Part shown: in pieces, positions 1 to 5,099 of the stretch
How positions within the stretch are numbered: position 1 is the stretch's first letter
Layout: each line of letters opens with the position of its first letter
Source of the DNA: Bacillota bacterium
Lineage (GTDB): Bacteria; Bacillota; Sulfobacillia; RBS10-35; JAJYVN01
Length of the DNA stretch: 5,726 bases
Direction: 5' to 3'
NCBI GenBank assembly: GCA_021827805.1
Contig: JAKAUG010000483.1
Location: forward strand, 1-5,726
Program-made: the position numbers and the translations under genes
The notes under the pieces: generated by a model
Databases searched by the model: none
Told to the model about the DNA's origin: nothing
Seen by the model: the letters and a program-made list of their open reading frames with translations, nothing else

Positions 1-1818
1 GGCCAGACCCAGGTGCACAGGCTCGTCCGGTCTCCCCTCCTTCGTGGGCCGGAAGACCCGCCCGATTTCGAAGAGGGACGCGGCGGCCCTCTGGTGCCGG
101 GCGTTGACGCTCAGACTGCGCAGCAGCCCCACCGCCAGGGTGGTGCGCAACAGCGCCTGCTCGGCGTGCATGGGGTTCTGCACGCGCACGGCCTGGCGCC
201 AGGGGTGGTCGGGGGGCAGGCGCAACAGATCGAGACCCGCCTCGCCATGCAGGCTGTAGGGTTGGGTTTCACTGCAGCCCGCACCGAGCGCCGCGCCACG
301 GATCACGGCTTCCAGGCGCCGGATGGGGCTGGGGGCGACCGCGCCCGGGGCTCCCGCCGGGAGCGCCTCGGGAATGCGATCGTAGCCGTGGACGCGGGCA
401 ACCTCCTCCACCAGGTCCACCTCTTCGCGCACATCCAGGCGCCAGGAGGGGACCACGACGCGCAGCCGGTCGGCTCCGTCGGCCCGGAAGGAGAAGCCCA
501 GGGATTCGAGGGCCCGCCCCGCCGCGGCGGTCGAGAGCCGAATCCCCAGAAGCCCGCGCACTCGCTGGCCGCGTAGGAGGATGGTCCGGCCGGGCACACC
601 GGGGCCGGCCTCGAGGCGGCCCACGAGGACCCGGGCCCCGGCCAGGTCCTGTAACAGGTGCGCCGCGCGGTCGGCCGCCAGCGTGGTGAGCTCGGGGTCC
701 ACACCACGTCCGAAGCGCGCGGCCGCCTCCGTGGCCAGGCCGAGGCGGCGCGCGGTGCGGGCCACCCCGGTGGGGCTGAAGTGGGCGGACTCCAGAAAGA
801 TGCGGGTCGTCTCGGGACGGACGCCGCTGTCCTCGCCCCCCATGACGCCGGCGATCGCCACCGGGTGGTCCTGGTCGGCGATCACGAGGTCGGAGGGCTC
901 CAGTGTCCGGGTGACCCCATCCAGGGTGCGGATGGTCTCGGCCACGTTGGCGCGGCGTACGCGCACCCCATGGCCGGACAGGGCATCCAGGTCGAAGGCG
1001 TGCAGGGGCTGGCCCAGTTCGCAAAGGACGTAGTTGGTCACATCCACGGCGAGTCCCAGGCTGCGCAGGCCGCATTGCGCCAGGCGGTGCGCCAACCACA
1101 GGGGAGAGGGGCGGTGCGCGGGCAGCTCCACCACGCGCGCGCAGTACCGCGGACAGAGTTCGGGGGCCGCCAACTCCAGGGTGGCCACGCTGGCCGCGGC
1201 GGAGCCCTCTGGACGCGGGTTCGAGGGAGGCAGCCGCAGGGTGCCTCCGCTGAGCGCGGCCACCTCCCTCGCCACGCCGAGGATGCTCTGGCAGTGCACC
1301 GCGTAGTTGGGGGTGAGCTCCAGATCCAGCACCGCATCGGCCAGGTCCAGGGCGGTCACCAGGTCGTCGCCCTCGACGAGGGCGGCACCGGCCGCCGTGG
1401 TCTCCCCGTCCAGCACCAGCAGGCCCTGGTGCCCTCCGGGCAGCCCCACCTCGTCGGCGGCGCAGAGCATGCCCTCCGAAGGGATGCCCGCCATCGGCCG
1501 CACGGTGATGCGGCGCCCGTCCGGGAGGAGCGCTCCGGGGCGGGCCCAGGGCACGAGGTGTCCCACCGGGATGTCCGGGGCCCCGCTGACGACCACGGCG
1601 GTGGCACCCCGCGCCCGCACATGGCACAACCGCAGGTGGTCGGAGGCGGGATGGGGCTCGGCGGACAGGATCCGCGCCACGACGATGTCCCGAGGCGTCA
1701 CGGCTGGGGTGTCGAGCGCCGCCACGGCGAGGCCCCGGGAGGTCAGGGCGGCGGCAAGAGCCTCGGGCGTGTCCCGCCATGCGACAAATTCAGCCAGCCA
1801 GCGCAGCGGCACCCTCAT
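1..1818 (-). CDS. pheT: Phenylalanyl-tRNA synthetase beta subunit, partial (C-terminus beyond left edge)
   Basis: The beta subunit of the cytoplasmic alpha2-beta2 phenylalanyl-tRNA synthetase, which charges tRNA-Phe; this subunit contributes tRNA binding and editing. The frame is open without a stop for 606 codons from ATG at 1818 to the left edge. Visible parts: N-terminus MRVPLRWLAEFV; an EMAP-II/OB-type tRNA-binding domain at about residues 42-150 (VVARILSAEPHPASDHLRL); the conserved core segment VTNYVLCELGQPLHAFD at about 260-275; an editing/B5 region; and EEVARVHGYDRIP at about 471-483, followed by the start of the catalytic-like module (SLFEIGRVF near 581-589). The family is about 800 residues, so roughly 200 residues including the FDX-ACB anticodon-binding domain are missing off the edge. 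The ribosome site is weak (GAGA just upstream, 1823-1826). It follows pheS on the same strand, but 338 bp away instead of the usual few bases. Identity is very secure; the start is likely. Confidence 0.97.
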   Translation of the reverse strand, partial: MRVPLRWLAEFVAWRDTPEALAAALTSRGLAVAALDTPAVTPRDIVVARILSAEPHPASDHLRLCHVRARGATAVVVSGAPDIPVGHLVPWARPGALLPDGRRITVRPMAGIPSEGMLCAADEVGLPGGHQGLLVLDGETTAAGAALVEGDDLVTALDLADAVLDLELTPNYAVHCQSILGVAREVAALSGGTLRLPPSNPRPEGSAAASVATLELAAPELCPRYCARVVELPAHRPSPLWLAHRLAQCGLRSLGLAVDVTNYVLCELGQPLHAFDLDALSGHGVRVRRANVAETIRTLDGVTRTLEPSDLVIADQDHPVAIAGVMGGEDSGVRPETTRIFLESAHFSPTGVARTARRLGLATEAAARFGRGVDPELTTLAADRAAHLLQDLAGARVLVGRLEAGPGVPGRTILLRGQRVRGLLGIRLSTAAAGRALESLGFSFRADGADRLRVVVPSWRLDVREEVDLVEEVARVHGYDRIPEALPAGAPGAVAPSPIRRLEAVIRGAALGAGCSETQPYSLHGEAGLDLLRLPPDHPWRQAVRVQNPMHAEQALLRTTLAVGLLRSLSVNARHQRAAASLFEIGRVFRPTKEGRPDEPVHLGLA

Positions 1819-1844
1819 CAAATCTCGGCGCGGCCGTCTGATAC

Positions 1845-1863
1845 CCCCGCCTTCAGGCGTGGG
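1845..1863 (+). repeat. Left subterminal hairpin with bulged T (IS605-type end)
   Basis: CCC-CGCC-TTCA-GGCG-T-GGG: a 7-bp stem with a TTCA loop and one unpaired T (1860) on the 3' arm. It matches the right hairpin at 2117-2137 in loop type and bulge position. The upper stem differs by a compensatory pair (C1850-G1857 here, G2123-C2130 there), which argues for selection on structure and not for a chance repeat. Confidence 0.65.
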
Positions 1864-2042
1864 CAGGGCCGCGCCTCCCTCCCTGGTGGCAGAATGGAAA
1901 CGCACCTTGGAAACGGAACGTATGGCGTTGCGCCGAGGAATCCGTCGGCGCGTGAAACGTTCGCGGACCACTCGGGAGACACGCGCTGTCCAAAGGCACC
2001 GGCTTGCTGGTGACGGTTTCGGCCACAGGCGCAACCTCCCTT

Positions 2043-2089
2043 GCCAGTCTCGCGATACGTGGGACTGGCGGGCCGCGGTCAGGCGGCCC
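2043..2089 (+). other. Two abutting hairpins upstream of the right element end
   Basis: Two perfect inverted repeats lie side by side. GCCAGTC (2043-2049) pairs with GACTGGC (2063-2069) across a 13-nt loop, and GGGCCGC (2070-2076) pairs with GCGGCCC (2083-2089) across a 6-nt loop. With the hairpin at 2117-2137 they make a run of three stems at the right end of the putative element. In IS605-type elements this position encodes the omega RNA scaffold that guides TnpB. That reading is inference; in GC-rich DNA short stems also arise by chance. Confidence 0.4.
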
Positions 2090-2116
2090 ATCGCGTCCCG
2101 ATCCTGGAGACGCAAG

Positions 2117-2137
2117 CCCCCGGCTTTAGCCGTGGGG
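2117..2137 (+). repeat. Right subterminal hairpin with bulged T (IS605-type end)
   Basis: CCCC-CGGC-TTTA-GCCG-T-GGGG: an 8-bp stem, a TTTA loop, and one unpaired T (2133) at position 17 of the hairpin. An extrahelical T on the 3' arm and a T-containing loop are features recalled for the IS608 hairpins bound by TnpA. The flanking AAG before and TCCTGAC after also resemble IS605-family right ends. On the minus strand the same sequence sits only 20 nt past the pheS stop codon, so it lies within the pheST transcript as a hairpin. Confidence 0.7.
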
Positions 2138-2156
2138 TCCTGACCGGCCTGACCCG

Positions 2157-3224
2157 CTAGAACTGCTCCAGGAAGCGCAGGTCTCCCTCATAGAGGAGAC
2201 GGATGTCCTCGATCTGATAGCGGAGCATCGCCACCCGTTCGACCCCCACCCCGAAGGCCAACCCAGAGACCTCCTCCGGGTCGTAGCCGCCAGCGAGCAG
2301 CACGCTCGGGTGCACCATGCCGGCGCCCAGGATCTCGATCCACCCGCTGCCCTTGCAGGTGCGGCAGCCCTTGCCCTGGCAGAACACGCACCACACATCC
2401 ACCTCCGCCGACGGTTCGGTGAAGGGGAAGTAGCTGGGGCGCAGACGGATGGCGGCTCGGGGCCCCCACAGCCTCCGCGCGAACTCCGCGAGGATGCCCT
2501 TGAGGTGCGCGAAGCTCACGCCTCGGTCGACGAGCAGGCCCTCCACCTGGTGGAACATGGGGGAATGCGTGGCGTCGTCGTCGCGCCGATAGACGCGGCC
2601 CGCCGCGATGATGCGGACGGGCAGAGCCCGCTGCTGGGCCAGCATGCCGCGAATCTGCACGGGGGAGGTGTGGGTGCGCAGCAGGAGCTGCCCCCGCGGC
2701 TCATCGGCCCCCGGGTGCCCCTCCACGTAGAAGCTGTCCTGCATCTCACGGGCCGGATGGTCCGCGGGGATGTTCAGGGCCTCAAAGTTGTACCATTCGC
2801 TCTCCACCTCGGGGCCCTCGGCCACAGCGAATCCCAGGCTGGCAAAGATGGCCTCCATCTCCTGGCGCACCAGGACCAGGGGGTGGGGATGTCCCCGCGG
2901 AGGCCTCCGGCCGGGCAGCGTAACGTCCACGGCCTCGGCCTCAAGGCGCTGCTCCAGGTCCCTGGCCCTGATCTCCTGGCCCCGCTCCTCCAGGCTCTGT
3001 TCCACCTCGGCCCGTACGCGGTTGGCCAGCGCTCCCGCCGCCGGGCGCTCGTCGGCGGCCAGCTGTCCCAACTCGCGCAGGGTCAGCGTCAGCTCGCCCT
3101 TGCGTCCCAGAAGGTGCACGCGGAGTTCCTCAAGTTCCTGGACGCTCTGGGCCGCGGCGAGAGCGGTCCGGGCCCGGGTCGCCAGGGCCGCCAGGCGTGC
3201 CTCCCACAGTTCACGGGCTGTCAT
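2157..3224 (-). CDS. pheS: Phenylalanyl-tRNA synthetase alpha subunit
   Basis: The catalytic alpha subunit of cytoplasmic phenylalanyl-tRNA synthetase (class II), which activates phenylalanine and transfers it to tRNA-Phe. The protein is 355 residues, slightly longer than the usual 330-350. In order: an N-terminal helical coiled-coil arm (about 1-95) that binds tRNA; the GHPHPL segment at 111-116, starting motif 1; RTHTSPVQIR at 183-192; motif 2 with RVYRRDDDATHSPMFHQVEG at 210-229; a four-cysteine cluster CVFCQGKGCRTC (279-290); GMVHP at 302-306; and motif 3, GLAFGVGVERVAMLRY (321-336). The ATG at 3224 is chosen because the family N-terminus begins there and a GGGGGG ribosome site lies 7 nt upstream. 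An in-frame ATG at 3293 would translate through the T-box and its terminator and is rejected. It is the first gene of the operon after a T-box leader. Confidence 0.97.
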   Translation of the reverse strand: MTARELWEARLAALATRARTALAAAQSVQELEELRVHLLGRKGELTLTLRELGQLAADERPAAGALANRVRAEVEQSLEERGQEIRARDLEQRLEAEAVDVTLPGRRPPRGHPHPLVLVRQEMEAIFASLGFAVAEGPEVESEWYNFEALNIPADHPAREMQDSFYVEGHPGADEPRGQLLLRTHTSPVQIRGMLAQQRALPVRIIAAGRVYRRDDDATHSPMFHQVEGLLVDRGVSFAHLKGILAEFARRLWGPRAAIRLRPSYFPFTEPSAEVDVWCVFCQGKGCRTCKGSGWIEILGAGMVHPSVLLAGGYDPEEVSGLAFGVGVERVAMLRYQIEDIRLLYEGDLRFLEQF

Positions 3225-3231
3225 CGTCCAA

Positions 3232-3237
3232 CCCCCC
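3232..3237 (-). promoter_or_regulatory. pheS ribosome binding site
   Basis: GGGGGG on the minus strand, 7 nt before the ATG at 3224. It decides the pheS start in favour of 3224 over the in-frame upstream ATG at 3293, and it lies just after the terminator hairpin of the leader. Confidence 0.6.
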
Positions 3238-3249
3238 AAACAACAGCGG

Positions 3250-3279
3250 AGCCCCCTGTCCAGAGAAGGACAGGGGGCT
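3250..3279 (-). terminator. T-box-controlled terminator hairpin
   Basis: AGCCCCCTGTCC (3279-3268) pairs perfectly over 12 bp with GGACAGGGGGCT (3261-3250) around the loop TTCTCT. The run of C in the 5' arm can alternatively pair with the GGGG of the T-box (3296-3293), giving the antiterminator that tRNA binding stabilises. The stretch after the hairpin (CCGCTGTTGTTTGG) is only modestly T-rich, so termination efficiency may depend mainly on the very strong stem. Confidence 0.88.
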
Positions 3280-3281
3280 CG

Positions 3282-3298
3282 CAGCGGTACCACCCCAT
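3282..3298 (-). promoter_or_regulatory. T-box / antiterminator core
   Basis: The minus strand reads ATGGGGTGGTACCGCTG, a close match to the T-box consensus AGGGTGGTACCGCG. The UGGU within it is the antiterminator bulge that contacts the NCCA end of uncharged tRNA. The flanking GGGG can pair with the CCCC of the terminator's 5' arm. Confidence 0.92.
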
Positions 3299-3420
3299 GG
3301 TGCCCCGACCAGGCCGGGGCCTCTTGCGCCGGACCCTCACGGCCCGGCTACCCCGTTAACGCCGGGGAGGTCGGCGCGCCCTACAGCCGCAGTGGCGGGT
3401 TCAGGCGGCGGTTCGGGAGA

Positions 3421-3423
3421 GAA
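3421..3423 (-). promoter_or_regulatory. Candidate T-box specifier codon UUC (Phe)
   Basis: The only UUC triplet in the Stem I part of the leader (3381-3532), located on the 3' side of Stem I where specifiers sit. Its identity agrees with the downstream gene. The secondary structure was not computed, so placement in the specifier loop is inferred. Confidence 0.5.
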
Positions 3424-3538
3424 GGGGACCGGGCGGCTGCCTGCTGACCAGGGGTTCCACCCGGCACCGCTGTGCCGCCCCCGGCTCTCTGCCGCGCGTC
3501 TGCGCCAGCCCGTCCGCGCTCCGTCATGACTGGGCCGT

Positions 3539-3568
3539 ACTGTATGCGAAGGCGGAGCGGGCAGTCAA
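3539..3568 (-). promoter_or_regulatory. Sigma70-type promoter of the pheST operon
   Basis: On the minus strand, TTGACT (-35, 3568-3563; 5 of 6 matches) is followed after 18 bp by TACAGT (-10, 3544-3539; 4 of 6 matches). It lies directly upstream of the T-box leader, giving a predicted transcript start near 3532. No other hexamer pair this good was found in the leader's upstream region. Confidence 0.7.
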
Positions 3569-3626
3569 GGCGACCGCGGCCTGCTGGAGCGGGGCCCGCC
3601 GCTGGGCCCACCATGGCGAGCCGGGG

Positions 3627-3648
3627 CCACCTCGTGCCATCGAGGTGG
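3627..3648. repeat. 8-bp inverted repeat in the divergent intergenic region
   Basis: CCACCTCG (3627-3634) and CGAGGTGG (3641-3648) form a perfect 8-bp palindrome with a 6-nt spacer. It lies between the pheST promoter and the dehydrogenase gene. No T-run follows on either strand, so it does not look like a terminator; an operator site is possible but unproven. Apart from this, the 237 bp between 3569 and 3805 show no gene and no convincing plus-strand promoter. Confidence 0.4.
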
Positions 3649-3790
3649 GTCCATCCGTTCACGATCTCACCGCGCCCGGTTCCAGGCGGTGGTCTCGGGT
3701 GTCTTGGTGCAGTATGCTGCGAGCGGTTTGCATGGGACATACGCGGCGCGGAACAGTCCTGGAGTGCGGGCGCGGGGGTTCGCCCACGCC

Positions 3791-3796
3791 GGGGAG
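3791..3796 (+). promoter_or_regulatory. Ribosome binding site of the dehydrogenase gene
   Basis: GGGGAG, 9 nt before the ATG at 3806. It supports this start over the in-frame ATG at 3689, whose 39 extra codons look unlike the family. Confidence 0.55.
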
Positions 3797-3805
3797 CGCG
3801 TCCTG

Positions 3806-4792
3806 ATGCGACGACCCGTTGTCGGTCGGGGGTGGAGCGTGGTGGAGGCCCTGGTGACCGTCGACCTTCCGGAGGCCTGGCAGGTCCGGCTGAGACAGGA
3901 CTTTCCGGAGGTGTGCTTCACCTTTGCGCAGGATCCGCAGCGCATCCTCGCGGCGGCGCCCACGGCCGAGGTGATCCTGGCCAGCGCCCTGTCCCGGGAG
4001 GTGGTGGCGGCGGCGCAGCACCTGCGCTGGGTCCAGGCCGCCACCTCGGGCGTGTCCCACTTGCTGTTTTCCGAATTCCGCGAGCGGAATGTGCTCCTGA
4101 CCAACGCCAGAACCCAGGGCGTGCCGATGGCCGAGCTCGTCCTGGCCATGATGTTCGCCTTTGCCTCCCGACTGCCGCTCTTCGTGGAGGCACGGGGTCG
4201 GCGCGAACTGGTCGCCCAGCGCGCGGTGCGGGAGAAGTTCGAGCTGCACGGGCAGACCCTGCTCATCTGTGGGCTGGGGGACGTGGGAGGGATGCTCTGC
4301 GGCAAGGCCGCGGGCATTGGCATGCGGGTCATCGGCCTGCGCCGCAGGCCCGAACTCCACTGCGCGGGTGCGGAACAGGTGGTGGGGGTCGACCGGCTCT
4401 GGGACGTGCTGCCGCGTGCCGATCACGTGGCCATGACCCTGCCCCTGACGCAGGGTACGCGCGGGTTCCTCGGTCCCGAGGAGTTCGCCCTGCTGCGCAG
4501 GGGCGTCTATCTGTACAACGTGGGGGGCGGGGCGACGGTGGACACCCGGTCCCTCGTGCAGGCGCTGCGCGAGGAACGCCTGGCTGGAGCGGGCCTGGAC
4601 GTGACCGATCCGGATCCCCTGCCTGCGAACGATCCGCTCTGGGCGATGGACAACGTCCTGCTGACCCAGCACACGTCCGGTTCGAGCCCGCACAACAACG
4701 AGCGGATTGCGGCCATCTTCGCGGAGAACCTGCGCCACTATCGCAGCGGGGAAGCGCTGCGCAACGCCGTGGACCCCGTTTTGGGCTACTGA
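3806..4792 (+). CDS. D-2-hydroxyacid dehydrogenase family protein, altered catalytic residues
   Basis: A cytoplasmic oxidoreductase of the D-isomer-specific 2-hydroxyacid dehydrogenase family, which normally interconverts 2-oxoacids and D-2-hydroxyacids with NAD(P)H. The 328 residues fit the family (310-340). Seen: an N-terminal flavodoxin-like domain with SGVSHLL (81-87) and QGVPMAELVLAMM (104-116); Rossmann glycine motif GLGDVG (156-161); R179-R181 after the second beta strand, which suggests NADP(H) preference; PLTQGTRGFLG (213-223); YNVGGGATVD (237-246); LDVTDPDPLP (264-273); and QHTSG (288-292). The catalytic triad is Arg, Glu and His. Here the Arg position (usual NxGRG) is Gly241, the Glu position is Asp270, and His289 is kept. 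Either activity is altered or lost, or a base change or read error is present. Start at 3806 rests on the ribosome site and family length. It is divergent from pheST and appears monocistronic. Family assignment is secure; the substrate is unknown. Confidence 0.9.
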   Translation: MRRPVVGRGWSVVEALVTVDLPEAWQVRLRQDFPEVCFTFAQDPQRILAAAPTAEVILASALSREVVAAAQHLRWVQAATSGVSHLLFSEFRERNVLLTNARTQGVPMAELVLAMMFAFASRLPLFVEARGRRELVAQRAVREKFELHGQTLLICGLGDVGGMLCGKAAGIGMRVIGLRRRPELHCAGAEQVVGVDRLWDVLPRADHVAMTLPLTQGTRGFLGPEEFALLRRGVYLYNVGGGATVDTRSLVQALREERLAGAGLDVTDPDPLPANDPLWAMDNVLLTQHTSGSSPHNNERIAAIFAENLRHYRSGEALRNAVDPVLGY

Positions 4793-5099
4793 TCACGGGC
4801 GCGTCGCCTCGATGGCCCGCACCGACTCCCGGGTCCACACCCAGGCCAAACGGCGGGCAGCCCTCTGGCGCGCGTGGGAAATCGTTCACAAAGCTGTCCC
4901 AGCCGACATTCCGCACCCCTGGGGCCACGGCGGGGGGATTCCACTTCGCCTGCCCCCTACACGGTCCGGAACATCACGGCCTGCCAACCTTGAGGGTGCG
5001 GAATAGCGGTCACAGATCCGTGCTATCCTGCCATGGTAGATGCCCGGGGTCGGCGCTCGCTGGTCCGGGGCTGAGCGGCAACGCGGCGGGGGATGCAGC
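4793..5099. other. Intergenic region with 11-bp inverted repeat, no convincing gene
   Basis: The gap between the dehydrogenase and phosphoesterase genes. It contains a perfect 11-bp inverted repeat, ATTCCGCACCC (4908-4918) and GGGTGCGGAAT (4994-5004), with a nested G-run/C-run pair inside (around 4930-4936 and 4950-4957), so the single strand could fold into a roughly 97-nt structure. A weak -10-like TATCCT lies at 5024-5029, without a good -35. No clear terminator follows the dehydrogenase. A 64-codon frame at 4812-5006 lacks a ribosome site and is not called. Confidence 0.5.
5088..5093 (+). promoter_or_regulatory. Ribosome binding site of the phosphoesterase gene
   Basis: GGGGGA, 6 nt before the ATG at 5100. 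It favours this start over an in-frame ATG at 5040, which would put 20 extra residues in front of the signal peptide. Confidence 0.5.

Larger units (their letters stand above)
1825..2147 (+). mobile_element. IS200/IS605-type non-autonomous element or relic (PATE-like) between pheS and pheT
   Basis: The pheS-pheT gap holds two hairpins in the same orientation on the plus strand, at 1845-1863 and 2117-2137. They share one architecture: a 4-bp upper stem, a TTCA or TTTA loop, one unpaired T on the 3' arm, and a C/G lower stem. Known for the family: IS200/IS605 ends are subterminal imperfect palindromes with a bulged T, recognised by the TnpA transposase on one DNA strand, so left and right ends look like direct repeats of a hairpin. 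The right segment CCCCGGCTTTAGCCGTGGGG followed by TCCTGAC strongly resembles the right ends of IS605 elements next to tnpB. No intact tnpA or tnpB is present, so this would be a short non-autonomous copy or remnant. The tips are not resolved; the boundaries given assume family-typical distances of 10-20 nt from the hairpins. Inferred excision would leave pheS and pheT closely spaced, as in most bacteria. Confidence 0.6.
3244..3532 (-). ncRNA. T-box leader (tRNA-Phe-sensing riboswitch) of pheST
   Basis: A cis-acting leader RNA that binds uncharged tRNA-Phe and then lets transcription continue into pheS. Visible landmarks from 5' to 3' on the minus strand: the Stem I signature AGAGAGCCGG (3490-3481); a helix GGGCGGC (3480-3474) with GCCGCCC (3437-3431); the distal-loop-like GGTGGAACC (3461-3453); a UUC triplet (3423-3421) on the 3' side of Stem I that fits a phenylalanine specifier; a Stem III-like hairpin (3302-3320); the conserved T-box GGGTGGTACCGC (3295-3284); and a terminator hairpin (3250-3279). 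The UGGU in the T-box can pair with the tRNA acceptor end when the discriminator base is A, as in tRNA-Phe. The 5' end is inferred from the promoter at 3539-3568. The class is secure; the detailed Stem I fold is not worked out. Confidence 0.92.

Noticed and set aside
269..1780. 503-residue minus-strand frame
   Set aside because: Same strand as pheT in another frame; low-complexity Arg/Gly/Pro-rich translation, a GC-driven shadow of pheT.
1895..1915. TGGAAACG repeated twice with a 13-nt period
   Set aside because: Only two copies of 8 bp; too little to call a repeat array or regulatory iteron.
658..2013. 451-residue plus-strand frame opposite pheT
   Set aside because: Antisense shadow of an unmistakable pheT; no recognisable domain and no ribosome site.
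3225..3293. Upstream in-frame ATG of pheS at 3293
   Set aside because: The extension would be translated from the T-box and terminator sequence; family start and ribosome site point to 3224.
2310..3359. 349-residue plus-strand frame opposite pheS
   Set aside because: Antisense shadow of pheS; composition-driven, no family features.
3659..4738. 359-residue minus-strand frame opposite the dehydrogenase
   Set aside because: Antisense shadow; the opposite strand encodes clear dehydrogenase motifs.
4812..5006. 64-codon plus-strand frame in the gap after the dehydrogenase
   Set aside because: No ribosome site, no recognisable similarity, and its end overlaps the inverted repeat; open by GC bias alone is likely.
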